Shown: positions 37,264 to 50,071 of the stretch, piece after piece
How the letters are laid out: every line of letters starts with the position of its first letter
Position numbering within the stretch: the first letter of the stretch is position 1
Assembly (NCBI RefSeq): GCF_032854445.1
Contig: NC_088300.1
Coordinates: forward strand, 50,091,682 to 50,155,681
Direction: 5' to 3'
DNA: 64,000 nucleotides
Source of the DNA: Liolophura sinensis
Lineage: Eukaryota; Mollusca; Polyplacophora; Chitonida; Chitonidae
Position numbers and translations under genes: made by a program
The notes under the pieces: model-generated
Told to the model about the DNA's origin: nothing
Databases searched by the model: none
What the model saw: only the letters and a program-made list of their open reading frames with translations

Positions 37264-39957
37264 GTTAGTTAGTTAGTTAGTTAGTTGTTTATTGTCTTTT
37301 CGGTTTCCCGCTATGCTGGGTAAACACTGAGCAGTTTTCTCCAATAGCCTAGAGGTTGGACAAATGTGATTATGGTTCATTCGTGAGGATTATGCATGAA
37401 AAGTGGTATTTTCTTGATAATTAAGAATGAATGAAAGCATGTCACCATTAAAACGACTTGACTGCACTATCCAAAGGTGCTTGTGATTAACCGGTAACTA
37501 TCAATGGTAGATTTTCTAGGGATACACCAACTACTTCCAGAGTGTTCCACCCAAACCGTTGTTTGATAGATCTCGGGATATTCGCTCTTTAAACATGAAA
37601 TTGTGCGCGCACTCTATCCCAGCAGTAAGGTAGACAAAGATGTCTCAAGGATTATCATGCAGATGCAGTTGTTCTCTAAACAAATGAGCCTCCTATTCTG
37701 TTTTCTGAGCTTGTTGCAGATGGCAGAACAGCAATCTAAAAACTTGACCGAAGACTCTTTGCCTTACACAAGACGGACCATGATGTTGCAGTCGTGCATT
37801 AGAAGCTCTAGCAAACAGGGGTCCCTCCAGAATTAGAGGTGTAAATCCATAATCATTCATTTATTCCTTCAGAATAATTCAGAATTTATTCCTTCAGTAG
37901 TACAGGGGAGGAACAGAAACAGACTGTACGTGTTAATAAAAACGTACAATGAAAAACTCTTCTTCTAAACCAAAAGCGCTACGCTTTACAGATTTAACAG
38001 CATTGTCAAAATGTCCAATGAGTTGGATGAATCACTTTTTACATTGTTTTGGGGATGAGAAGAGAAATCTTTATCCAGGCGGTTTGACCATACAACGTAC
38101 CAATGACTGCCAACACCCAGGATTCCCTACGTAAAGCCACCATGCAATTAAGACATCAAGTAAGGAGCAAGGTGTCGATTAAACATCGATGGCGCCTGCT
38201 GACAGATAAATGAGAGGTTGACGCTGAAAAATCAAAAGTCTTGAAGTTTCCTTTGGCGCTTGATGGAAAGACCCCTAATGTGTGTCATTTGGAATTTTAC
38301 CATTTGGATATTTAGACCTGAAGGCAACAGTTAATTATTAACACAACCCCGGTAGAATGCCCTAAAAATATAGACCTTTTCGCCCCTGTAGCTCACCCCT
38401 CTCTCAACCCAGAGAGGGCTAAAATGTCCTCTACCATCAACAAATCTACCATTATGTTTGAGAAGATTAGCTTGAATTGGTTAAGGAATTTTTCCTAAAA
38501 ATAAACACTCCCAGTTGACTGGGGGTTCAAATAGCGCTGCTATTGTATGACTGTTGGCAATATATGAGTTATCACAATGAAAAATAAATATGATTATTAG
38601 AGGTGGGGGGCAGGGGCTTCACCCATACAAAGCTACCCATCTGCGGGGATCAGGCCCATACAAAGCTACCCATCTAAAATATCAGCCTAAAATAGTAAGG
38701 AGATTTGGCCAGCCTTTGTGGTATCAATATGTAAAATGTTGGGCCTTGGCCCAGGGACTGATCAGTCGCATTAGTCACCCACCCTTGGATGAACAGGATA
38801 TCCCAAATATCATTGTCAAATGTTCAAGCTTTTATCGGCCTTTAGCCAGGGAGTTTGTCGCGTTCATGTTCTAAAATAAGACTGCAAGTTTGCACATAAT
38901 GCGGTTGTGCTGGAAATGAACTCGTAGGCAATACATTCATTTCATCAAAGTTTTATTTAAAAAAAAAAAATCACAACAAAATAAATCATGTACATTCTTT
39001 GGTAAGTTGGGGACATTTCTGACATATACATATTAGACTATAAAATATTTGCTGTAAATTCAAAAATATAGCATATCATTACTCTGCATTTTATTCTCAC
39101 ATACCCACAGTGACAACACGTGTCCCTGTACTCGTACGGGAGATACACCACATACAATGCTGATGAAGTCATTATCTTCAAAATTTACCCTAATATCCGC
39201 CAAGCAGCCGCCGGGCAATATCCAGCAAATAACCGAACATTAAAAAGAAGATAACCACGCACCATAACACGAGATTCCTCACGCATGCACAGTAACGAGA
39301 GATTCATCACGAAGTACCAGGAGAATCAACACGCATCAAGGAGAAAATCCTCACACATAAGCAGAAAATGCCTGTAGTTCACAAATCTCAAAATAGCGAG
39401 AAAATGCTCACAGATTAACAGGAAACGTCACAACCTGTATTATATAATCAGTAGCTCATTAAAAGCGTAAGGAAAAAAAATTGTACACATACAACCAAGA
39501 GGTGTACAAAAGTACAAGTATAAGTTGACATTGCTAAAACGCATTAGGATATGTAACAAGAATAAAAGCTTAATGCAGAAAAAAAACAGTGAGCATGGAA
39601 TATCACAACACTGATACATAAGTACATACATATACTCCCTACACTGAACCCCACCGCTTCGCAACCGTCCCATGAAACAATATCCATCATGCGATATGTA
39701 TATTTTAAAGGAAGCTTCATATAAGACCCGAGAGAGCGAGAAAGAGAGACACCAAATAATACCTTTAAGTGTGGAAGACGTATATATGAAAAATTTGTTG
39801 ATATGAACCACTCATTTCCTTTTCTTTTCTAAAAATCAGAATTAACACTTTTAACGTATATTTAGGAAAGCTTGGCGATGGGAAAGCAATTTTCCACATG
39901 TGTATAAATAATGGAGTAAATTTCTCAAAAAATGGTATTCAATTTGAAAACAAATAA
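36633..39957. other. Unassigned DNA left of the four-exon gene
   Basis: Apart from the microsatellite at 37217-37286, no supported feature. Frames at 37603-37836 and 38590-38874 (plus) have no domain. 39440-39811 (minus, 123 codons) is hydrophobic, lies directly beyond the stop of the gene at 40016-42962 and is more likely 3' UTR or intergenic chance. Confidence 0.35.
37217..37286. repeat. Compound tetranucleotide microsatellite
   Basis: A (TTTA)n run of about 12 units passes into (GTTA)n of about 6 units, a point-mutation-then-slippage pattern. Confidence 0.9.
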
Positions 39958-39998
39958 ATATGAATAAATAAATAAATAAATAAATAAGTAAATAAATT
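39954..39998. repeat. AATA tetranucleotide repeat
   Basis: About ten AATA units with small variants, just past the stop codon of the minus-strand gene. Could be a leftover SINE tail; no SINE body is seen beside it. Confidence 0.8.
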
Positions 39999-40015
39999 AT
40001 CCAATATAGCTTACA

Positions 40016-40306
40016 TTACGAAATTGAATTGTATTCAGTATTCAAAGAGTCTATAACGCTGACTGTATCCTTAACCATCACGTAATCATATTGGTCTTGC
40101 TCAGCAAACGAGAGGTCCGATATGTTAGGTGCCAGATCTCGCGTGAGCTGTGATGTTATCGGTGCTCCCACAGCCACCATTTTACACAAAACCTCCAACA
40201 TCTTGTTTTTCACCTCGTCAAGAGATGTCCGTCTTTTACTAGCCTCCTCTATAAAGATGAAAATCTTTGACAACCTTTCATAGTCCTCCTTCAAAACAGT
40301 CGTAAT
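40016..40306 (-). CDS. Unrecognised four-exon gene, exon 4 (terminal coding exon)
   Basis: Last coding exon: an acceptor (TTTACCCACAG) opens at 40306 in phase 0 and 96 codons run to TAA at 40016-40018. The segment begins ITTVLKEDYERLSK and looks largely alpha-helical with charged faces (EEASKRRTSLDEVKNKML), then AVGAPITSQLTRDLAPNISD, and ends in NTEYNSIS. No transmembrane segment, no Cys-rich module, no catalytic motif that I know. Together with the other three exons it gives a 220-residue protein, probably cytosolic or nuclear since no signal peptide is seen. The family is unknown to me; RNA evidence would decide. A SINE and the Y duplication lie in intron 2. Confidence 0.65.
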   Translation of the reverse strand: MTTVLKEDYERLSKIFIFIEEASKRRTSLDEVKNKMLEVLCKMVAVGAPITSQLTRDLAPNISDLSFAEQDQYDYVMVKDTVSVIDSLNTEYNSIS

Positions 40307-40727
40307 CTGTGGGTAAACAAAACACCGTTGAGAGTCATTGTATTTGATTTATTTATTTCACTGTTGTTTAAAACCATATTCAGGAATTTTGCATTTATAT
40401 GATGACGGTCTGTTTTAAGGTTGTGGGTTGAGAAACCAGCCATCTTTGGCAAGTCAAAGACTCACGAACTTTTCGACCTGTGACTTACAGATATGCATGC
40501 CACTCTGATGGGAGACAAGTGATCTTCAACGAGCTTTAGATAGCCCAAACAATCTCATTACAGTATTAGACTGCTTGTTGTCACGAATGCCGCTCAGACG
40601 TCAGCCACTGGATTAATTGCTGAATTATACCCAACTCAGGACTTTTTCTCTTATACGATGGCTGATTTTCAATTCACAGGGACATACGTGAACAGGCCTG
40701 ATATAACATGAATGAAATAATTTATAC

Positions 40728-40838
40728 CTCTGTTGTCACTGCACTTCCTGTAGATCTCGGTTTAGGAAAGTTGTCCAATTTGTTACGCATACTGTCCAAT
40801 TGTTCAATTGTTATGGGGTCGGCAATAAGTCTACGAAT
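40728..40838 (-). CDS. Unrecognised four-exon gene, exon 3
   Basis: 111 bp, 37 codons, phase 0 at both ends. The acceptor is TATATTTTGCAG before ATTCGTAG, the donor is ACAGAG|GTATAA. It encodes IRRLIADPITIEQLDSMRNK, then a short basic-proline linker (FPKPRSTG). Exact multiple of three, both splice sites good, and the neighbouring exons join in the same phase: this is the strongest evidence that the model is real. No stop in the chosen frame. Confidence 0.7.
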
Positions 40839-41100
40839 CTGCAAAATATAACAACACTGATTTAAATCCCTGCAAGTTACTGACAATTAATTTCTGGAGT
40901 TTGACACGTACATTTTATCTCCGTGTTTTGCACAGGTTCATTATCAAGGAATAGAAAAAAAGATTAATTAATGTTTCTAAATAAAAACGGGGAATTTCTG
41001 AGATAAACTATTGAGAGGGTAAGGAGAATGGAGTTCGGTGTGTCCGGGTGAAATTCGACGAATCAGACTGCGGAAAAAATCAGAATGTGCGAGGTCGCGC

Positions 41101-41777
41101 GCCCTATTCAAGTCAAGGAAGTATCGAGTCTTTAAAACAAATACGCATCATCAGATGCATTAACACACAGAGAGACAGAAGGAGAAGTTATATTCTTAAT
41201 GAAAAATATGAGCCACGTGTGAGATCGTAAAGTTAAGGCGTTCGATAGCTTAAACCAGGCCTAATGACAAATTTTAGCATATTTCATGCATGTAATTTAT
41301 TGAAATAGCGATAGTAGCAAGAAATGTAAGTTTTACATAGAGAAATTCAACAATATCCCTCGGAAAATGATAAGTTAGCTAGTCGCTGACTTCACCTACA
41401 TCCACATAAACGTATATGACAACAATACAACATTAATTGGAAACATGCAACTCCAGTGCATACTTATATTTTTTTTACAGAAGAAATAAAACATCTCAAG
41501 TAAAACCAACTGTATTGCAAAGACAGCACGTTTACTTTTTTTTCCTTTAAAATTTTCACCCTCTTTTCTGTAAAATGTTGTTCAGATATATTTATATATA
41601 TTTGCTGATTACACTTCTATGATGTAATCTTGTTTGACATTTCAAGAACATATTTTAGATCCGATGACGCGGCCTCATCGGCTCAATGACCCAGGCGCCT
41701 CTCACCATTGCAGTCTAGCTCATGCTAATTTCCTTTCCGGCCGTACGTGGGAAGGTCTTCTAGCACCCTGCGAATGG
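41101..41777. repeat. Dispersed duplication Y, inside intron 2 of the four-exon gene
   Basis: Partner of 32982-33690. It lacks the ~33-bp segment of X and has one short rearrangement near 41318-41340. It ends within the SINE at 41668-41887, which continues beyond the duplicated part. Confidence 0.85.
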
Positions 41778-41887
41778 TTGCGGGTTTCCCCCGGGCTCTG
41801 CCCGGTTTCCTCCCCCATAATGCTTTCAGTCGTATAAGTGAAATATTTTTGAGTACGGCGTAAAACACCAATCAAATAAATAAATAG
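41668..41887 (+). mobile_element. SINE family A, plus strand, shortened head
   Basis: GCGGCCTCATCGGCTCAATG shows the head with about 25 bp (the GTTAGCGCGC stem region) deleted, then the usual middle (TTCCGGCCGTACGTGGGAAG), GGGCTCTGCCCGGTTTCCTC and a full tail CACCAATCAAATAAATAAAT. Its first half is shared with duplication X. In the intron, sense to the window and antisense to the gene. Confidence 0.85.
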
Positions 41888-42099
41888 ATCCGATGAATGA
41901 TACATGTTTATTTGATATATCGCACAAATGTTAAAAATTCAAACTGTATAGTCTTTAATTGCGGCCGCGGAAAATTATGCATGAAATATAAATGCAATTG
42001 CAACTGCCTACCAATATTCTGATGGCTGCATCGCGGCTGACCATTTCGAACCGATGACCTCATAAATGCCAGGAATCTTTGTGGAGACATAACTGTTAG

Positions 42100-42226
42100 T
42101 TAGGAGATAGTCGTGGGTTTCCTCCGGGTCTTTCCGGATTCCTCCCACCATAATGCTGGCCGTCGTTGTACAAGTGAAATATCCTTGAGTGCGGCGTAAA
42201 ACACTAATCGAATAAAGAAATATCTT
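42100..42226 (+). mobile_element. SINE family A, 3' half, in the intron
   Basis: AGTCGTGGGTTTCCTCCGGG, then CCTCCCACCATAATGCTGGC and GTGCGGCGTAAAACACTAAT, ending in AATAAAGAAATA. The 5' half is missing. Antisense to the host gene. Confidence 0.8.
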
Positions 42227-42300
42227 TAACGTATTATGAACGGTCACAATTTGTGTGTAACAAATATTGTGCATATATCTGCATATGTATTTCTGTTTAC

Positions 42301-42539
42301 CTCATTCTTCCGCAAGGTTAAGTCGTCCAGTAGATACTGCAGAGGATATCGGAGGTCACTCAATGTTAAAGTGGCGGTTCCGGTTGAGTCAGAATTAAAT
42401 GCTGGCACATTAATACTCGATGTGGACTCGCCTGCGCATGGGGTTTCCCAGGGCAGACTCAGCTCTATCGGTGCAGATAGTACTCTATTCCCAATATTTG
42501 TCATGGCTAGAGTTTGAATCAAAATCCTCATCCAAAAAA
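42301..42539 (-). CDS. Unrecognised four-exon gene, exon 2
   Basis: 239 bp. The acceptor has a strong pyrimidine tract (TTTTTGTTTTTATCTAG) and the donor is AATGAG|GTAAAC. It enters in phase 1 and leaves in phase 0. It encodes a short hydrophobic start (FWMRILIQTLAMTN), then IELSLPWETPCAGESTSSIN, a Ser/Thr-rich stretch, and LRYPLQYLLDDLTLRKNE. If the first exon were wrong, translation could begin at the internal ATG at 42504, giving 201 residues; the first-exon join is preferred because both splice sites and the phase agree. No known domain seen. Confidence 0.65.
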
Positions 42540-42940
42540 CTAGATAAAAACAAAAATGCAAATTACAACAACAACAACTATAATAGGCCTGCTACTCGAA
42601 AAGAAACACTTGGCTAACGAAAATTAACTTACACTACCGATTAACCACTCGCTTACAGGCATCTGTCAAGTATTTATAGGTTAAACCAATGATCTACTTG
42701 TCGGTAAATATGAAGTTTTAAAATATGTACTATAGTTGAAAATGTGCAATGCAAAACCTGTCACATCCCTAAATTGATAGATGCACATATAATTTCGAAG
42801 CCAATATACTGTTCACATGTCACATATAAGCACAAAGTAAAACATATAATTCGATTAATATTTTGAGTGATAATTTATGGCATAATCTTAAAATTAGTAA
42901 TTATAAGTCTAATCTCTTGCATTTCTCCCTTGTTACTTAC

Positions 42941-42962
42941 CAGAGTTACGCTTTCCATTCAT
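42941..42962 (-). CDS. Unrecognised four-exon gene, exon 1 (first coding exon)
   Basis: ATG at 42960-42962 gives MNGKRNS and one base before a near-perfect donor, CTCTG|GTAAGTAAC. The split codon completes as Val in exon 2 and the frame stays open, which would happen by chance about one time in three. The 5' UTR extends to the right for an unknown distance; a CAG|GTAAAA site near 43100 could end a further non-coding exon. Small, so confidence rests on the donor and on the phase. Confidence 0.5.
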
Positions 42963-43129
42963 GGCCTTTCTTTATCAGTGTCAAATGATCTTATCTAAAG
43001 CACTCAAATGAAAGTTTAATGAACCTGCTCGAATAACTCGCTGTTTTATATCATTTCATGAATAAAAGCCACGGAAATGGACAGTGAATATATTTTACCT
43101 GTTGGACCGGATATGTGTTCACGCCTTTG

Positions 43130-43137
43130 TGACGTCA
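43130..43137. promoter_or_regulatory. Palindromic CRE-like site upstream of the four-exon gene
   Basis: TGACGTCA, the full cAMP-response-element palindrome bound by CREB/ATF bZIP factors, lies 168 bp upstream of the proposed start codon. Position suits a promoter, but an 8-mer has a real chance of occurring in this much DNA. Confidence 0.35.
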
Positions 43138-44770
43138 GATGTGAAGCTTTGTAATTTAAAGGGAACGCAGAAGTTCCGATTCAAAACTATACAAGGATAT
43201 TACCCGTATGAGTGAAGCTGTTATATTTATCTCCTGCTACCAGTTGTTTCAAAGCGAGGCTACATTACAAGCGAGGGATTTCCCGCTCTTCTGGTGATAA
43301 CGCCGTGTCACTTCGTGATTTGCCCTCACTCTATATAGGTTAGTTCAGTTCGGTATACGAGGATGTATTTAATGAAACTAATGCAATTCCCAAGTTTTGT
43401 CATTCTATCTTCTCTTGACAGACTTTATGACACCATTTAAAGAGGCCTTAGTTATGATAGTTATAGTCTTAATGGGGCTAGTATGTGAAAATGATATACT
43501 CGTGTAATAATTACCTTTTATATGTAAGCCAGTATTGTATTGATGTCATTCAATTGATAAATTATACCAGTCATACACCAAAAGGTGATAAATTAAGAAG
43601 TTGTTATCCATAGCTTGTTAAATAGCGAGGGATATGCTGTGTGAGTTTCCCACACAGTTCTTTAACAACAAGTATACTGCAATGTCCAGATCGTTTTTCA
43701 TACTTACTACCCTTCCACTTCTATCTTCTGTAGATATTTATTACAAACTTCAGCATTAGAGGATCACAACACAAATGCTATGACCGCGGCATATAATATA
43801 TTGCTATTCAAACATGTAAATCTATTTTATTTCATTTCGGTTCATAACTAGGATGGGTCACGGTTATTTTTATTATTCTTTTGTTTTGTTTCTAAATCTT
43901 GTTTACGGACTTTGAGATAAATAAAAGATGAGTACGGTGTCCTTTATATGAAATCATCTTGTAACAAACCTTTGGCCGTGAAAATCGGGAAGTAGTGTAT
44001 TTGCTAGAGATTTCCGGGTAAGGGCGTTGGCTTCAAGGTTAACCGGAACTGGCGGTGGCCAGTCGCCCACATGCTTATATGGTCAGTGACTGAGGTGATC
44101 TCAATGGATAGGGCGTAGGGTTCTAATGGAACTTATGAAATAAACGGTATTTTCATTTGTCCATATAAATCACAAATAAATACAGGAAGATGTTTTCTTT
44201 TGTTCGAAACTTTGCTGATTGACAAGCCATTAGGAAGAGGAAATGAAAATGGATCATGAAATTAAATGAAAATCACTGTTTGTTAATATTCAATGTTAAC
44301 TAGATGATGCAATATGAGACATTTGTCATAATGTAAAGTTTGTTGATAATTTCACTATAATTATCAATACCTGTTTCTGAAACTTCAACTGCCACAGCTT
44401 TAAACCAATAATTAAAACTTTTGCTTGTAATCACTAAATACTTGTTAATACTTGCTCTTTTGAACGTGAAAATTCATTTAAGCCTACTGGTTTGTTAAAA
44501 TGTTTATGCATACTATTTTGTTTCTGTATTTCTTAAACCATAATAACATTTTGCTGATACTGCCACATCGTCTTCCAATTTCGATATATTGATAATGCTG
44601 CCTCACTAAATTGTCATTCCTATGACACCATGGAAATACCAACGCGGTATCTCATTGGTCAAAGCACTGCAGCGAGCCAACGGTCTGCGACAGCTAGGAC
44701 ATTTTGATTCTTCTGAGTACAGTATAATAAGTTGTGGCAGTGAGCTACATCTCGCCAACTGCATTCGGGA
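43138..44770. other. Unassigned DNA upstream of the four-exon gene
   Basis: Probable promoter and intergenic DNA. CTATATAG at 43331-43338 is palindromic and TATA-like. No coding frame, repeat or mobile element recognised from 43400 to 44770. Confidence 0.35.
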
Positions 44771-44779
44771 TTAGATTTA

Positions 44780-44982
44780 TTTATTTATTTGATTGTTGTT
44801 TAACGCCGTACTCAAGAATATTTCACTTATACAACGGCGGCCAGCATTATGGTGGGTGGAAACCGGGCAGAGCCCACTACCTTCCGCACTACCATTGCTG
44901 ACAGACGGCCGGAGAGGAAGCCAGCATGAGCTGGACTTGAACTCACAGCAACCGCATTACCCGCTGAGCCACGGAGGCCTGG
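44780..44982 (-). mobile_element. SINE family A with internal deletions, minus strand
   Basis: Tail complement TTATTTATTTGATTGTTGTT through GCATTATGGTGG to CTGAGCCACGGAGGCC. Two internal stretches (about 30 bp each) are missing near the CCACGACC and GTGAGAGGC regions. Flanked by a 9-bp direct repeat TTAGATTTA (44771-44779 and 44983-44991), the target-site duplication. Confidence 0.85.
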
Positions 44983-45209
44983 TTAGATTTATTGCTTAAG
45001 AACAAAGTTCAAAACGAAACAACTGATCGATGGGTGCACTCTCGATAATTTTAATGGTGCTGAAAAGAGGGAAATTTACTCAAGACGCCTGTTTTATTAA
45101 TAATAACAATCTTAAGGTGTATTCAGTGTGTTCAAAGGGTATACACATGATACAGTAATAAAGACGGAGTGCATGGAGCATGTCCTTTTTGCAATCTTTA
45201 CTATTCAAA

Positions 45210-45335
45210 TTTTTTATTAATTTATTTCATTGGTGTTTTTCTCATTTCATTTACACGACGGTGGCCAGCATTATGGTGGGAGGAATCCGGGTAGAGCCCG
45301 GGGAGGAACCCAAGACCATCAGCAGATTTCTGTGT
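45210..45335 (-). mobile_element. SINE family A, 3' half, minus strand
   Basis: TTAATTTATTTCATTGGTGT with a 20-bp internal loss, GCCAGCATTATGGTGGGAGG, then AGACCATCAGCAGATTTCTG, after which the match ends. Confidence 0.75.
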
Positions 45336-46724
45336 AAATTTTTAAGCGGATGATGAAAAAGTGTAAACCGAGCTGTAGCAGCTATAATAATACATCCTCA
45401 GTTGTATTTTTTTCTCAGTTGTATTTTTCTCTCTCATGCCATTATCATCACACATTAGCTTGGGAGTCAAACCAGTCATAAATTCAGATATGGGATTTTC
45501 CAATACCCGTATTATTCCTCAATATATACACTGATTAATGAAGTAAAAGAAATGAATTAAATGGTGTTAAATGGTGATATATGCCTAGTGTAGTGTCAAA
45601 CGGCTTGTCTGATTTTAAACTGGAACCAACTGACATGAAATAAACCTTAGACCCCTAACAAACTCTAAAGACTATCTGTAGTGTTTCAAAGATGTCAAAC
45701 TGAATGTAAAGGGGTGCCAATGTAAGTAACACCTTTTTGTCACGGCAGAATGGTCCGAAGTTAGTTAATGCGTACAAAAGGTGTACAACTGGCTGGCATA
45801 AGTACTTCAACACAATCTTCAGATGTACAAGTCATGTGTAAACGCCATACCCAACATGGAGGGGTGGATTGATCTGAGCAGCCATTTTAATGTGCGTGTG
45901 TTTGGGGAGGGGGGAGGGTGAGGGGAGCAAGTATGTTACACAGACAGTGTTTTCAGATGAGGCCGTCCCCATCGACATGAAGCACTTTGGACCTGTGTTC
46001 TCATTGATAATGCGCTAGATTATGTTTTTTGTCCTGCGCATGAGTTTACCTGGCCTCAATCGAAGTTGAGACTGGTCAGCACGGGAGGTAACTCAATTCT
46101 GATCAAAATTTCATGTTTTCAAGACAACAAATATATACGACGGATCTTACTATAAACTTCTATAGACTTTGGAACTGTGATTATTCCACTAAAATACATA
46201 TAAAAATTTATCCATCAAACATGACGATACTATTAATATTTAAATATCTGATAGGGCCTATATACTATCAGATGTTAAGCTGTTAAGCGTCATTAAGCAT
46301 TCTATGTCTATCAGCAACGGTTAAGTATTAATTAATGATTGCATTGTCTTAGTGTAATTGTTGAATCTCATCTCAAGAGCAGAAAGTTATACAAGTTTGA
46401 GACTTTGTGCTGTGCTCAATCACCTAAATTCTAGATTTAATTTAAATAATTCTCCTTTAATTAATTCACCTACTCTTATATCTGTATCAGCTTATATACC
46501 GGATGTACACGGTAATACTAAGTGACTTTTTACAAGTAAGGCTTTATTTATATATATATATTGTAACGATTTTGTATTGACTTTATTCTCCAGGCTTGAG
46601 TGGAGATCCTGTGAAAAAAAGCATACGCTTTGAATAATGGAGGCCGGCTGCGATGTATACGGTGAATTCTAACAAATATGTTTACAATACACTCTGTCCT
46701 TTTTGCTCATACATTTTTCACAGA
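45336..46724. other. Unassigned DNA
   Basis: No gene recognised. A purine-rich GGGGAGGGGGGAGGGTGAGG stretch lies near 45905. Several AT-rich parts around 46190-46560. Confidence 0.35.
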
Positions 46725-46837
46725 TCGGAGAGGAAGCCAGCATGAGCTGGACATGAACTCACACTGACCGCATTGGTGAGAGGCTCCTGGGTCATTGCGC
46801 CGTACTGACGTGCTAACCACCTCGGCCACGTAGGCCC
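46725..46837 (-). mobile_element. SINE family A, 5' half only, minus strand
   Basis: CGGAGAGGAAGCCAGCATGA, ACTCACACTGACCGCATTGG, GTGCTAACCACCTCGGCCAC: the tRNA-like head and B box, without the 3' half. 5' fragments are uncommon for LINE-driven insertion and suggest later deletion. Confidence 0.8.
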
Positions 46838-46951
46838 CAGAAATGGCTTAAGCAATATTTTATGTTTTGGAATATATGAAAACGGGATAAGTGAACAGAC
46901 AAGTTGCCTATGTAAAACCTCATTCTATAAATACGGTAAATATATCTCAAT

Positions 46952-46983
46952 GGGGACCTCTGTGGCCGAGGTGGTTAGCGCGT
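46952..46983 (+). mobile_element. SINE family A, head only (about 30 bp)
   Basis: GGGGACCTCTGTGGCCGAGG and then TGGTTAGCGCG: the first 30 bases of the SINE, ending at the same place as the fragment at 24012. No A run follows. Confidence 0.65.
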
Positions 46984-49389
46984 CTTTTGTATAAATGATC
47001 AGTTACAAACTGTATGTTTTCGTGCTCTTGAAATCCACATTAAATTATCTCTTTATTCAAAGGGAGAAGCTGGTTTAGGGCTTATTATTATTTTATTATA
47101 CAACTTTATTGAGGTTATGTTTTCCTTTCATTCTAGATCGTCGAAGAAAATACAGACACGCAACAATGTATCGGGGCTTACATACAAAGTTATTAAGCCT
47201 AATGTGTCAAATATATCCCATGAAGTTATTTGCAGTAATTAAATTAGGTAACAGGTGTTACGGCATTGAAAACAGCAACAGAAAACAGACTCAGTGACTC
47301 AATATTACAATGTAAACAATGCTTTATATATATATAATGAGACGTACAGTTTTACAGACACTTCAACAACAACAACATAAAAAACATACACATCAGTATT
47401 ACCGGTCTTTACAAGTTTCCAGTTCACCTTTGCATCCCAAGGAATGTATTCCAGGAAATCCAACGTAAAGACAATGGGATAAACACACAAGTCACAAATT
47501 GTCCTAGTCAGGTACTTGGCTAGGTTAGCGAACGCGAACACAGTACACAGTAGCTCCATATTCTTTACTTTCACTGTTAGCCACCGACAATACGAAAACT
47601 ATGGAGTTGAGCCACAGAACCGATGTCGAAACTCAAGGCAACCGTGAATCGGCATATACACAAGTGGCGTCTGTGTATTTCTTGATTACCGGTACAATCG
47701 GATTACACATGGTATGAAATGTGTCTGTGTTATTTTCCGCCTGTACAGTCCACTCTCACAGGCAGTTAATCGTGGTTTGTTTTATCACTTCAATATTTGA
47801 CGATTGCTCTTCTTTTTCCATCTATATATTTTCTATACGGTTGTGGAAACTCTATGACTTAAAGGACTAAACGGATAAACAGATAAACAGACCATCCATC
47901 GTCACACGTCTCTCAACACACACCTGAATACGTAAAGTAGAGGTTATTTGCAAAGGCCATGTCATTGATGAAACACAATTTACAGTACACACTATCTTTG
48001 CATTTTTCGGCTATCTCTTGTCTATTTGACAATTATGCATCTATCATCCTGTGTTCCTCGTAGAAAAGGATGCAAAAGACGAAAATAACATCTAAAGCAG
48101 CTGTGATATTTTGGTCAAAAACATTATTTCGTGCTGCCCTCCTACCGTAATAACGCTTCTTTTCATGTTTTACTCGAGAAAGCGCCAGTTTCATCTCATC
48201 AAGAGTTCAATTATTACTGAAGGAATCAAATAACAGTAGATTATTGTAGTTGAGTCATCAGTATAATTAGTCATGAGTAGATGTCTTCAATATTATTGCG
48301 CAATATTTTATGCATTACCAAAAGAAAGAAGAAAGAGCTCCTTCTCGATGTTATTGAGATCCCGACTACAGTTATAGAGACAAACATTAGTTTTTTATAT
48401 AATCTACTGGCTTCTTTTGTCGAAGTTCTCGAAGTAGACTGGTATGGCCTATTTTTTTCACGCTGGAGGCACCAATGACTCGTCCCATTTCCACACTTTT
48501 TATGGCCTTTCTTTAGACTTGAAAGTGCTATGGCAATGACTAAGCCCGTCCATGGTAATGTTTGGTTTCAGACTAAATATTGATACAATGATATTGAGCG
48601 TGTGTGGGCAACGAAAATTTTTCTTCAGTGCTATTCACCCAAATATTACTGACGAAAATACCGAGCGTATGTGGACCGCTTAAGAGGTACTTTAATCCCT
48701 CATCCCGCATCAGACAAAATATTCCGCTTTTTATTGGACAACAACGGTCACGTGGGCTAGAGATATATTTTCGAATCTGCAGGCGACGTCAAATGTGTCT
48801 GCTGAATAGGCTATCTCCCTTTGTTGGGTTGTGCATACAATGGTCACATCCCTGAAGGGATTCACCTATAAATCGCCATCGGTCTTCTGCACTGAATTTA
48901 TGAATCTTTGGAGGATAAATCCGTTACATGGTTCTTCAGTGATAGGGCACGCAAATATATAGAGTCAGTACTGACAAGATAGTTTTTTTACTGACACCAT
49001 GTATTTGCGTATCCTATCTCGGACTGTCGAGCCTGAATTGAACTTTAACTGTAGCTTTCTAGATCAACCATTTTCTATAACACTCAAGCCCAATGTATAA
49101 TAGCTTTTTGGGTGTGGGACAAAGTTTCAGTTTGAGATGATATACTACTTTTCAGTGTAAGGCCATAGGTAACGCTCATTAGTAACACTAACCACTGTAG
49201 GAAAAATCCAGTGTCACTATGCCATGACATATAGGCCAATACTTGCATCCATGAGCTCTTTTTAGATTGGCGATTCTACTTTGTATTAAAACACAACATG
49301 TAATTATCCAACATGGAAACATAAAAAGATTACAGCTTTTATGCCTCATGATGGATTATCTAAAACCTTTGTTTCTCAGTTTGATAGGC
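46984..49389. other. Unassigned DNA
   Basis: No supported gene. The minus-strand frame 47305-47574 starts with a hydrophobic stretch but has no domain and no clear exon limits; plus-strand frames at 48281 and 48604 likewise. No repeats recognised. Confidence 0.35.
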
Positions 49390-49517
49390 CTACATTTTTC
49401 GTCAGTAACTTGTCAAAGGTCGGTGTTTAACCCGGCTTTCCTATACCCATAAATCAGAGCGCTACTGTATGAACAATTTCTGAGGATGGCGTGAAACAAC
49501 AATCAAACAAATAAGCC
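49390..49517 (+). mobile_element. SINE family B, 3' part
   Basis: GTCAAAGGTCGGTGTTTAAC, CTTTCCTATACCCATAAATC, then GAGGATGGCGTGAAACAACA and ATCAAACAAATAAGCCAATA. Follows the order of 32290-32392. Confidence 0.6.
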
Positions 49518-50071
49518 AATAAATCCAATAACACAGCTCTTAAACTCGGTCCCACGATAAGCTGACTTACAGATGAAAATTATAAATAATTACATAAATA
49601 CATAAAAATAAATAAATACATTGTCAGTATATGCATTCTGAGAATCAATGTGGTCCAAATAAGAACATCATATTGTGACGTACACTTTGTCTCTGATGAT
49701 AATTGTTGTATATTTGGAAAGGCAATGTGCTAAGAAGTCGTTGCTCTATTTTTAACTTCTGTCGTGTTAAAGCGCCGAAACGTTTATGGAAAAGAGAAAT
49801 GGCCTCTCAACTTATAAGGTTGAAAATGTAATTCCTGGGGTGGCGATACATTTTGTACTTTCAATTCGTACAACATGGAGAACTTTTTCTAGATATCTTT
49901 TTATTTCTATTTGTATGGCATACAGGAAATTATACGAAATTGTTTCTTAAAATTATTCAGTGGAGCAAGAATGTTGGAAGCCGTCTACCATTGAACGGGC
50001 ATGTGATACTCGTACATAAATTTTGCATCTGTAGCTCCTACATTAGAAGTAGAACATTTTTACGCTGTAGT